Positions 7,903-14,379 of a stretch of 17,633 bases of DNA are shown here, one piece after another. Source of the stretch: TMED-70 sp036164085 (GTDB lineage: Bacteria; Chloroflexota; Dehalococcoidia; Lucifugimonadales; Lucifugimonadaceae); assembly GCA_036164085.1 (NCBI GenBank), contig JAYZJV010000053.1, positions 1 to 17,633 on the forward strand. The letters are read 5' to 3'. The notes under the pieces are model-generated. The model saw only the letters and a program-made list of their open reading frames with translations. It did not search any database and was not told where the DNA came from. The position numbers and the translations under genes were made by a program. The stretch's first letter is position 1. Every line of letters starts with the position of its first letter.

Positions 7903-7912
7903 TATCTCCTCG
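7903..7912 (-). promoter_or_regulatory. Strong ribosome binding site of pdxS
   Basis: GAGGAG followed by ATAAAA and ATG on the minus strand is one of the clearest Shine-Dalgarno sites in the window. It decides the start at 7899 against the in-frame GTG at 7935. Confidence 0.75.
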
Positions 7913-7924
7913 GCTTTATTTTTT

Positions 7925-7948
7925 TTATACGACACCGAACCCGTATAA
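7925..7948 (-). promoter_or_regulatory. Dyad in the gap-pdxS spacer (possible leader hairpin or operator)
   Basis: TTATACG (7925-7931) and CGTATAA (7942-7948) are perfect 7-base inverted arms around a 10-base loop. They lie in the 72-base spacer between gap and pdxS, 25 bases before the pdxS ribosome binding site region ends. A TATAAT on the minus strand at 7961-7966 could be a -10 box just upstream, which would put the dyad in the pdxS leader. T-runs follow the dyad only on the plus strand, where there is no gene to terminate, so a terminator for gap is unlikely. Confidence 0.4.
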
Positions 7949-7971
7949 TTTTTAAATACTATTATAATTAT

Positions 7972-8982
7972 TTATTTCATTTTAGATAGCATTAATTTTA
8001 TTAAATCTATTGTTCTGTGAGAATAACCCCACTCATTATCATACCAGCTTACTATTTTGAACATGTTTTCTCCGACTTCAAGAGTAGAATTTAAATCGAT
8101 AATAGAAGAATTTGGATTTCCCAAAAAATCTATTGAAACTAAATTTTCATTTGTAACATCTAATATTCCTTTTAGTTCCCCTTTTGAATATTTGGTAAAA
8201 AGGTTGTTAATTTCTACTGAAGTTGTTTTTTTCTCTAAAATTACATTTAGATCAACTACAGAACAACTTGGGGTAGGAACTCTAAACGCCATTCCGTCTA
8301 ATTTGCCTTTTACAGATGTTATGATTTTTCCTACAGATTTTGCTGCCCCTGTAGTTGTAGGTATAATACTTGAGGCTCCAGCTCTTGCTCTCCTTAGGTC
8401 TTTATGAGAGTTATCTAAAATATTTTGATCATTAGTATAAGAATGAATTGTTGTCATGAAACCACTCTTAATTTTATAATTATCTTCTAAAATTTTAATA
8501 ATTGGTGCCAAGCAATTTGTTGTACAAGATGAATTAGAAATTATTTGATGTTTATCATTGTTATAAATATGTTCATTAACTCCCATAACAATAGTAGCGT
8601 CTTCATCTTCACCTGGAGCAGTAAGTAAAACTTTTTTTACATTTTTACTTAGGTGCCCGATTGCTTTTTCTTTAGAGTTGAATTTACCAGTTGATTCGAC
8701 AACTAATTTAATATTTTCTGTGTCCCATGGAATTTTTTCAGGAGAATTTTCATTGAAAAATCTTATTTTCCTATCTCCTATGTATAAAAAATCTTTGTCA
8801 TTATCTACATCAACCTTTATTTTTCCATAGGCAGAATCATACTTTAGCAAATGTTTGTAAGTTTTTAGGTCTGATCTTCCATTAACTGCGACTATGTTTA
8901 TATCTAAGTCTTCTTCGGCTATAATTCTAAGAATTTGTCTTCCAATTCTTCCAAATCCATTAATTCCTATGTTTGCAGACAT
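7972..8982 (-). CDS. gap: Glyceraldehyde-3-phosphate dehydrogenase, NADP(H)-type cofactor residues
   Basis: The predicted 336-residue enzyme interconverts glyceraldehyde 3-phosphate and 1,3-bisphosphoglycerate. It has the INGFGRIGR nucleotide-binding loop, catalytic Cys153 in SNSSCTTNCLAP, His180 in TTIHSYTND, and the closing SWYDNEWGYS. The cofactor-selecting positions differ from glycolytic, NAD-specific enzymes. After VAVN the usual Asp is Gly35, followed by Arg36 and Ser37, and the usual Leu-Pro before HKDLRRARA is Asn191-Ser192. Loss of that Asp and a Ser in place of Pro are features of NADP-using chloroplast/cyanobacterial and GapB-type GAPDHs. I infer NADP(H) or dual use, hence a possible gluconeogenic role. 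The gene starts 3 bases after eno ends, with no ribosome binding site, so coupled translation is likely. Confidence 0.95.
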   Translation of the reverse strand: MSANIGINGFGRIGRQILRIIAEEDLDINIVAVNGRSDLKTYKHLLKYDSAYGKIKVDVDNDKDFLYIGDRKIRFFNENSPEKIPWDTENIKLVVESTGKFNSKEKAIGHLSKNVKKVLLTAPGEDEDATIVMGVNEHIYNNDKHQIISNSSCTTNCLAPIIKILEDNYKIKSGFMTTIHSYTNDQNILDNSHKDLRRARAGASSIIPTTTGAAKSVGKIITSVKGKLDGMAFRVPTPSCSVVDLNVILEKKTTSVEINNLFTKYSKGELKGILDVTNENLVSIDFLGNPNSSIIDLNSTLEVGENMFKIVSWYDNEWGYSHRTIDLIKLMLSKMK

Positions 8983-8985
8983 AAT

Positions 8986-10272
8986 TTAAAATAAAATTGA
9001 TTTTCCAGCAAAAGTTGCTTTATCTTTAAGTTTCTCTTCAATTCTAAGCAATCGGTTATATTTTGCAACCCTATCTGAGCGAGCTGGAGCCCCTGTTTTT
9101 ATTTGTCCAGAATTTGTTCCTACTGATAAGTCAGCGATTGTTGTATCTTCAGTTTCACCAGACCTATGACTAATGACACATTTGAAATTATTTTTTAATG
9201 CATATTTGATTGTTTCAATAGTTTCTGAAATCGTGCCTACTTGATTAAATTTTATTAATATCGCGTTTGCAGATTTTTCATTTATACCAATATCAAGATA
9301 TTTTTTTTGAGTTACAAATAAATCATCTCCAACTATTTGAATATCTTTTCCATGTTTCTTAGTGAAAGATTTCCATCCACTCCAGTCATCCTCTGACAAA
9401 CCATCCTCAATTGAATAAATGGGATACTCTTTAATTAATTTTGAATAATATTCAATCATTCCATCAGATGTAAGTTCTATCTTTTCTTTTGATAGGTTAT
9501 ATTTTGAATTTTCTCCAAATTCAGAAGAAGCAGGATCTAACGCAATATAAATATCTTCTCCTGGAAGATAACCAGAGTTTTCTACAGCTTCCATAATGTA
9601 GTCTAAGACTTGTTTGTTTGATAAATTTGATGGAGCAAACCCACCTTCAAAACCAACATTTGTTGAATGCCCATCTTTTTCTAAAATTTTTCCTAATGTG
9701 CTATAGATTTCAGATCCAGCTCTCAAAGATTCAGAAAAACTGTTAAATCCAATAGGAGCTATCATAAATTCTTGAAAATCAGTTGAATTAATAGCGTGGG
9801 CTCCTCCGTTCATAATATTTAACATAGGCACTGGAAGGACTTCAGGTCTTTTTTCTTGAATAAGCTCAGAAATCTTCTGATACATTTCAATATTTTCAGA
9901 ATGACTAGCAGCTGAAAGAATAGCTAGAGAAACACCCAAGATTGCATTTGCACCAATATTTTTTTTCTCTTCTGTACCGTCAAGATCAATCATTATGTTA
10001 TCTAGCTCTAATTGATTTCTTACATCTTTATTGATAAGAGCTTTAGATATTTTGTTGTTAATATTGTCAATTGCTTTGATTACTCCTTTCCCTTTATATC
10101 TTTTGGGATCGTTGTCTCTAAGTTCAAGAGCCTCCCTAGAACCAGTACTAGCTCCAGATGGAACAGCTGATAAACCAATTTTTCCACTTTCAAGAATTAG
10201 TTCTACTCCTACTGTTGGATTTCCCCTAGAGTCTAAAATTTCTCTTCCGATAACAGATTTTATTTTGTACAT
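8986..10272 (-). CDS. eno: Enolase
   Basis: The predicted 428-residue cytoplasmic enzyme converts 2-phosphoglycerate to phosphoenolpyruvate. The family core is complete: EILDSRGNPTVGVE near the start, PSGASTGSREALELRD with the mobile loop, VPMLNIMNGGAHA, magnesium ligands Asp246, Glu289 and an Asp of VGDDLFVT (316-317), catalytic Lys341 in ILIKFNQVGT, SHRSGETEDT at 369-378 and Lys392 in IKTGAPARSDR. The signature segment has KFNQ where KLNQ is more common. An AGGGAT ribosome binding site lies a few bases before the ATG. It follows rph by 17 bases and precedes gap by 3, so enolase and GAPDH are likely made from one transcript. Confidence 0.97.
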   Translation of the reverse strand: MYKIKSVIGREILDSRGNPTVGVELILESGKIGLSAVPSGASTGSREALELRDNDPKRYKGKGVIKAIDNINNKISKALINKDVRNQLELDNIMIDLDGTEEKKNIGANAILGVSLAILSAASHSENIEMYQKISELIQEKRPEVLPVPMLNIMNGGAHAINSTDFQEFMIAPIGFNSFSESLRAGSEIYSTLGKILEKDGHSTNVGFEGGFAPSNLSNKQVLDYIMEAVENSGYLPGEDIYIALDPASSEFGENSKYNLSKEKIELTSDGMIEYYSKLIKEYPIYSIEDGLSEDDWSGWKSFTKKHGKDIQIVGDDLFVTQKKYLDIGINEKSANAILIKFNQVGTISETIETIKYALKNNFKCVISHRSGETEDTTIADLSVGTNSGQIKTGAPARSDRVAKYNRLLRIEEKLKDKATFAGKSILF

Positions 10273-10289
10273 TTTAATCCCTAATATTT

Positions 10290-11009
10290 CTATTTAATAT
10301 CTATGGTTTTAATTATTTCGTTCTGTAAATCAAATATATTTTTTAAGCCTTTAGAACCGATTTCTATTAATTGGTTTAATTCTTCAAAATTCAATAATTC
10401 GTTTTCTGATGTTCCTTGAATTTCAATAATTTCAAGGTTTGAGTTTAAAACTAAATTCATATCAAAATCTGCTATGGAATCTTCAGAATAATCTAAGTCA
10501 AGATAAATTTCACCGTTTACTTTTCCTAAACTTATAGCTCCTATTTGATTTTTAAAGAACTTTTTAGGGCTAGTATTATAATAATTTTTTAGAGCAATAT
10601 ATGTAGAAATATAAGAACCTGTGATTGAAGCAGTTCTTGTTCCTCCATCGGCATTAAGTACATCACAATCAACTGTCACAATGATTCCTGGGATTAGATT
10701 TAAGTTGATAGATTGTCTAAGTGATCTGCCGATAAGTCTTTGTATTTCCTGAGTTCTTCCACTAAGTTTATTTCCTCTATCTCTTGAAACTCGTTCGGAT
10801 GATGAATTAGGAAGCATATTATATTCTGCAGTTATCCAACCTTGATTTTTATTCATAAGCCATCTAGGAAGATTATTAGAAATATTTGTAGAACAAATCA
10901 CCTGAGTATCTTCAAATTTTATTAAAACAGAACCTATTGAATTTTTCTGATAATTTGGAACTATTGATAAATTCCTTGCCTCATCATGCTTTCTATTATT
11001 TTTTCTCAT
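10290..11009 (-). CDS. rph: Ribonuclease PH
   Basis: This phosphate-dependent 3'-5' exoribonuclease trims the 3' ends of tRNA precursors and works as a hexameric ring. The predicted product is 239 residues, the normal length. It shows GWITAEYNMLP at 57-67, RTQEIQRLIGRSLRQ at 85-99 with the phosphate-binding region, DCDVLNADGGTRTASITG at 114-131, and DLDYSEDSIADFDMN at 171-185 with the paired catalytic Asp residues. The N-terminus (MRKNNRKHDEARN) replaces the usual Gly/Pro-containing MR..GR..D.LRP but keeps the spacing. It is the first gene of the minus-strand cluster. No ribosome binding site precedes the ATG; a TAAAAT ends 6 bases before it, which would suit a leaderless transcript. Confidence 0.94.
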   Translation of the reverse strand: MRKNNRKHDEARNLSIVPNYQKNSIGSVLIKFEDTQVICSTNISNNLPRWLMNKNQGWITAEYNMLPNSSSERVSRDRGNKLSGRTQEIQRLIGRSLRQSINLNLIPGIIVTVDCDVLNADGGTRTASITGSYISTYIALKNYYNTSPKKFFKNQIGAISLGKVNGEIYLDLDYSEDSIADFDMNLVLNSNLEIIEIQGTSENELLNFEELNQLIEIGSKGLKNIFDLQNEIIKTIDIK

Positions 11010-11069
11010 AGTATCATTTTACAAAATAATTACTTTGTTACTTATTTATATTAATTACCAAAATAGATG

Positions 11070-11077
11070 TATAAAAT
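11070..11077 (+). promoter_or_regulatory. Likely -10 region of the reductase operon
   Basis: TATAAAAT ends 8 bases before the ATG at 11086, and no ribosome binding site is present. The arrangement suggests that transcription begins at or next to the start codon. The region is AT-rich, so the match alone is weak evidence. Confidence 0.35.
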
Positions 11078-11085
11078 AAAATCTA

Positions 11086-11997
11086 ATGAAAATTGCAATT
11101 TTAGGAGCTGGCTCAGTAGGAAGTTACTATGGAGCAGTGTTAAAAAATAAAGGTTTTGATGTTACTTTAATCTGTAGAGGTGAGCATTTTAAACAAATAT
11201 CTGCTAAAGGCTTAGATGTTAAGTCAAATTGGGGTGATTATCATTTAAATATAAATGCTACAAATGATGTAAATGGTCTTGGTTTTTTTGATATTGTCTT
11301 TTACACTCCTAAGCTTTATTCAAATGAAGAGACTATCCCAATTTTAAAAGAAATTTCAAATGAAAAAACTTTAGTCATAACTATTCAAAATGGAGTTAAT
11401 AGTCATAATGAAATTGGTAAATTTATTGATAAAAGCAATATAATTCCAGCAGCAACATTTATAGAAGCAGAAATTGAAACTCCCGGAGTCATTCTTCAAC
11501 AAGGGTCTTCAGCAATAATTGAGATGGGAGAATTAGATAATTCTAAGTCAAATAGATTGAAAAAAATTCATGAAGACTTTGATTCAAAATTATTACGCTT
11601 TAAAATATCTGGAAATATTCTATCTACACTTTGGGAGAAAATGATAATAGTAGGAGCATTTGGTACCATAATGACCTCATTTAGAATGTCATTCAGAGAA
11701 TTAATTGATTCAAATTATGGAGAAAAAATTTTAAGAGAAACCATGAAAGAAATATTATCTGTAGGTCTTGCTGAAGGAATAAATTTAAGTTCTGTAAATA
11801 TAGATCAAATAATTATAGATCTTAAAAAAGAAGCAGATGAAATGACTGCATCAATGTTTAATGATTTAAAAAATAACAAACCATTAGAAATTGATAGTAT
11901 TTTAGGTCATGTAGTTGAGTTGTCAAACAAACATAATCTATATCTACCTCATAGTACTACTTTGGTTTCTTCCTTAGAAAAATTTAAGAGTGGATAA
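11086..11997 (+). CDS. 2-dehydropantoate 2-reductase-like (ApbA/PanE family)
   Basis: The predicted 303-residue enzyme resembles NADPH-dependent ketopantoate reductases, which make pantoate for coenzyme A. It has GAGSVGSYYG at 7-16 in a Rossmann fold, the NADP-phosphate-contacting Arg31 in ICRG, Lys76 in TPKLYS, QNGV at 101-104, and catalytic Lys185 in LWEKMI. The C-terminal helical domain ends in the substrate-binding region with KPLEIDSILG (Glu268) and HNLYLPHSTTL. Many paralogs of this family reduce other 2-oxo acids, so I leave the symbol blank. It heads a plus-strand cluster with an RraA-like enzyme 3 bases downstream and an aminotransferase; ketopantoate derives from 2-oxoisovalerate, the keto acid of valine, so a link to the aminotransferase is reasonable. 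Confidence 0.88.
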   Translation: MKIAILGAGSVGSYYGAVLKNKGFDVTLICRGEHFKQISAKGLDVKSNWGDYHLNINATNDVNGLGFFDIVFYTPKLYSNEETIPILKEISNEKTLVITIQNGVNSHNEIGKFIDKSNIIPAATFIEAEIETPGVILQQGSSAIIEMGELDNSKSNRLKKIHEDFDSKLLRFKISGNILSTLWEKMIIVGAFGTIMTSFRMSFRELIDSNYGEKILRETMKEILSVGLAEGINLSSVNIDQIIIDLKKEADEMTASMFNDLKNNKPLEIDSILGHVVELSNKHNLYLPHSTTLVSSLEKFKSG

Positions 11998-12000
11998 TTG

Positions 12001-12696
12001 ATGATTACTAAAATAGACAAATTGAAAAAATATAGTTCACAAAATGTAATTGACGCTATGACTGTTTTAGGCTGGGATCAATCAATGATAGAAGGTTCAA
12101 GACCTTTAATTCTAAAAGACAAAATGGTAGGTATTGCTATTACTCTTGGATTTGTTTTTTATCGTCAAGATTTATTAGAAGATTTGCCTAAAGGAGTAGA
12201 TTCTCCTGAGTATCAAGCATTTGAAATGTGTTCTGAAGATTCTGTGCTGGTTGCGTCTTCAGTTGGACCATGGGAATCAATTGGAGGGGATATAAAATTT
12301 CTTAGACTATTTCAAAAAAATATAGCAGGACTGGTAACAGATGGTTCAGTTAGAGATTCTGAAGCAATGGAAAAATATAATTTTCCACTTTTTGCTCATT
12401 CATATACTTCTAAACAAGGGCCAGGAATAATGCTCCCTTATTTTGTAAATCAACCCATAAATTGTGGAGGAGTTCTGATTCGCCCTGGAGATTATATTAT
12501 AGGAGATAGAGACGGTGTAGTTGTGCTACCTAATGTGATAGTTGATGAATGTATAAAAATTATGGAAGAAAGAGAAGAAATAGAAAAAATCGTAAAAAAT
12601 GAATTAAATAAAACCCCGGGTTCTCCTGGAAAATATTACCCATTTAATGAGCTTACGTATAAACTATATGAAGAATTTAAAAAAAAGAAAAAATAA
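12001..12696 (+). CDS. RraA-family aldolase/decarboxylase-like protein
   Basis: The predicted 231-residue protein begins KLKKYSSQNVIDAM, the usual RraA-family opening helix (S/T..V.DA). GGDIKFLRLF followed by GLVTDGSVRD gives the GD...RD pair that binds substrate and metal in class II pyruvate aldolases. INCGGVLIRPGDYIIGDRDGVVVLP is the conserved late core. Likely chemistry is cleavage or decarboxylation of a 4-hydroxy-2-oxo acid or oxaloacetate. There are about 20 extra residues in the WESIGGD region (LPKGVDSPEYQAFEMC), and a Lys-rich tail follows. A TTG one codon earlier (11998) abuts the reductase stop; the ATG at 12001 looks better. It differs from the RraA-like protein at the left edge, so the two are paralogs with probably different substrates. 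Confidence 0.87.
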   Translation: MITKIDKLKKYSSQNVIDAMTVLGWDQSMIEGSRPLILKDKMVGIAITLGFVFYRQDLLEDLPKGVDSPEYQAFEMCSEDSVLVASSVGPWESIGGDIKFLRLFQKNIAGLVTDGSVRDSEAMEKYNFPLFAHSYTSKQGPGIMLPYFVNQPINCGGVLIRPGDYIIGDRDGVVVLPNVIVDECIKIMEEREEIEKIVKNELNKTPGSPGKYYPFNELTYKLYEEFKKKKK

Positions 12697-12717
12697 ATTA
12701 ATATTGGAGTTAATAGT

Positions 12718-13659
12718 ATGAGTGTTAAAGGAATGGCATTTCATCAAGGCAATAAGATCTTATTAAAAGATGCAAAAGTAGGAGTCATGACCCATGCTTT
12801 ACACTATGGTACTGCTGCATTTGAAGGAATAAGGGGCAATTGGAATTCTGATAAAAATGAGATGGTTATTTTCAGGTTAAAAGAACATTATGAAAGACTT
12901 TTACGAGGTGCAAATATCTTACGTATGAATCTACCTTACTCGGCTGATGAACTTTCTGATATAACAATTGATCTGGTTAAATCTAATGGTTATAAAGAAG
13001 ATGTTTATATAAGGCCTTTGGCATATAAATCCCATGAACTTGTAGCCAATTTAAAATTACATGAACTTGATGATGATATAACTATTATAGTTATCCCTTT
13101 TGGATCCTATATTGATAATGACAAACCGATTAATTGTCAAACAAGCTCTTGGAGAAGACCTGAAGACACTATGATGCCAACTGGAGTGAAACTTTCAGGT
13201 TTATATACAACGAGCATATTAGCCAAAACTGAAGCAGTTTCTGCCAATTTTGACGAAGCAATACTTTTAAATTTTGATGGTACTGTATCAGAAGGAAGTG
13301 GAGAGAATCTGTTTATGATTAAAAATAATGAAATTATAACTCCCACTGAAACTGATAACTGTCTACTTGGTATTACTAGAGATTCTGTTATTGAAATAGC
13401 TCAAAAAGAATTAGGAGTCAAAGTAATCGAAAGGAAGATACATAGATCAGAGTTATACTTGGCTGATGAAGTATTTTTAACTGGCACAGCAGCTCATGTT
13501 ACTTCAGTTGGATCGTTGGATAATAGAAATATTGGAGATGGTAAAATTGGAGAAATTACAAAAAAACTTCAAGACCTCTATTTTTCAATCGTTATAGGAA
13601 ATGATTCAGTAAAAAAGAATTCAAATTACACCAAATGGTTAACCTCTTTTAGTATTTAG
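12718..13659 (+). CDS. ilvE: Branched-chain amino acid aminotransferase
   Basis: This fold-type IV PLP enzyme is predicted to transfer the amino group between glutamate and the 2-oxo acids of valine, leucine and isoleucine. It is 313 residues long. THALHYGTAAFEGIRG at 25-40 is typical of IlvE. The PLP-binding lysine is Lys158 in GVKLSGLY, and the cofactor-contacting SEGSGENLF is at 191-199. LGITRDSVIEIA and LADEVFLTGTAAHVTSV complete the family signature, and the C-terminal YTKWLTSF resembles that of other bacterial BCATs. GGAG lies 8 bases before the ATG at 12718. It is third in the cluster after the reductase and RraA-like genes, 21 bases downstream. Its end overlaps the convergent gene by 21 bases. 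A D-amino acid or aminodeoxychorismate role is less likely given the motifs. Confidence 0.93.
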   Translation: MSVKGMAFHQGNKILLKDAKVGVMTHALHYGTAAFEGIRGNWNSDKNEMVIFRLKEHYERLLRGANILRMNLPYSADELSDITIDLVKSNGYKEDVYIRPLAYKSHELVANLKLHELDDDITIIVIPFGSYIDNDKPINCQTSSWRRPEDTMMPTGVKLSGLYTTSILAKTEAVSANFDEAILLNFDGTVSEGSGENLFMIKNNEIITPTETDNCLLGITRDSVIEIAQKELGVKVIERKIHRSELYLADEVFLTGTAAHVTSVGSLDNRNIGDGKIGEITKKLQDLYFSIVIGNDSVKKNSNYTKWLTSFSI

Positions 13660-14379
13660 GATTTGAAAATCATTTTTTGATTTTTCATCAATAACATTTT
13701 TAGGGTTATTGTATATAAGTTCATTTATTTTATTTGATCCAATTATTTTTGAAATTTCACTTATTTGATTTTCTAAAAACTCATCATTGATTTGATTATA
13801 ATTAGTACAATCTGATGCAATAAAATCATAAATTCCTAATTCTAAATAATCTCTAGATTTAATACTGGATCTTTCTCCAAAAAAAGAGGCGAAAGAACCT
13901 AAGGATAACTGGAAAAGAATACCTTTTTCTTTTAATTTTTCAATATTTTCTTTTTCAAAAATCATAAATCTTTCAGGATGAGAGATTATTGGGATTAATC
14001 TTCTATTTAATATTTCATCTAATATTTTTTCGACATATTTAAAGTTTTGATGATTGTTTACATCAATTAAAATAAAGTTTGATAATAAAAGAGTAAAATC
14101 TTTAATATTTTTATCTATTTTCAAAATTATTTTTTCAGAAATTATATTTTCAAAACCTGAAAAAACCATTTGACTTTTTGAGCTTTCTAAATTTTGATTT
14201 TTGTTGTTAAGTATCAAATTCCCAAATTGATTTCTTATTTTGTTTGTTTCTCTATCTGGAATATATTTTTCTGAGAGAATATAGATAATATCTGAAAAAA
14301 AACTTTCTAAAGTTTTATCTTGTTCAATTAGTTTAATAGGGTCATAAAAATTATATTTCTTGTTGTTTATGTCTATCAT
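13639..14379 (-). CDS. CpsB/CapC-like PHP-fold protein with degenerate metal site
   Basis: The 246-residue product aligns along its length with CpsB/Wzb-type PHP tyrosine phosphatases. The C-terminal half is clear: LIPIISHPERF at 128-138, GILFQLSLGSFASFFGER at 153-170, LELGIYDFIASDCTN at 179-193, and NNPKNVI at 224-230. The metal ligands are largely lost. The opening MIDIHxH has become MIDINNK, so both His are gone (Asn5, Lys7). The SDxHN motif is SDCTN, with Thr192 for His. An expected Glu is Asp106. His134, Glu77 and Asp190 remain. I infer a non-catalytic or altered enzyme. The gene shares one base with the deacetylase stop (TAATG), so it is probably co-translated with it. It is Lys/Asn/Ile-rich, like its neighbours. 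Confidence 0.75.
   Translation of the reverse strand: MIDINNKKYNFYDPIKLIEQDKTLESFFSDIIYILSEKYIPDRETNKIRNQFGNLILNNKNQNLESSKSQMVFSGFENIISEKIILKIDKNIKDFTLLLSNFILIDVNNHQNFKYVEKILDEILNRRLIPIISHPERFMIFEKENIEKLKEKGILFQLSLGSFASFFGERSSIKSRDYLELGIYDFIASDCTNYNQINDEFLENQISEISKIIGSNKINELIYNNPKNVIDEKSKNDFQILNTKRG

Noticed and set aside
7900..7935. Longer pdxS start at GTG 7935
   Set aside because: It would translate the strong GAGGAG site that precedes the ATG at 7899, and the added residues are not part of the conserved protein.
7925..7955. Dyad after gap as an intrinsic terminator
   Set aside because: The T-run follows the hairpin only on the plus strand, but gap is on the minus strand; the reading as a pdxS leader element is preferred.
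8057..8407. 116-codon plus-strand reading frame inside gap
   Set aside because: Antisense shadow of a highly conserved gene; no independent coding features.
8986..10272. Enolase-superfamily (mandelate racemase-like) paralog of the kind expanded in SAR202
   Set aside because: All motifs are those of true glycolytic enolase, including SGETEDT and VGDDLFVT.
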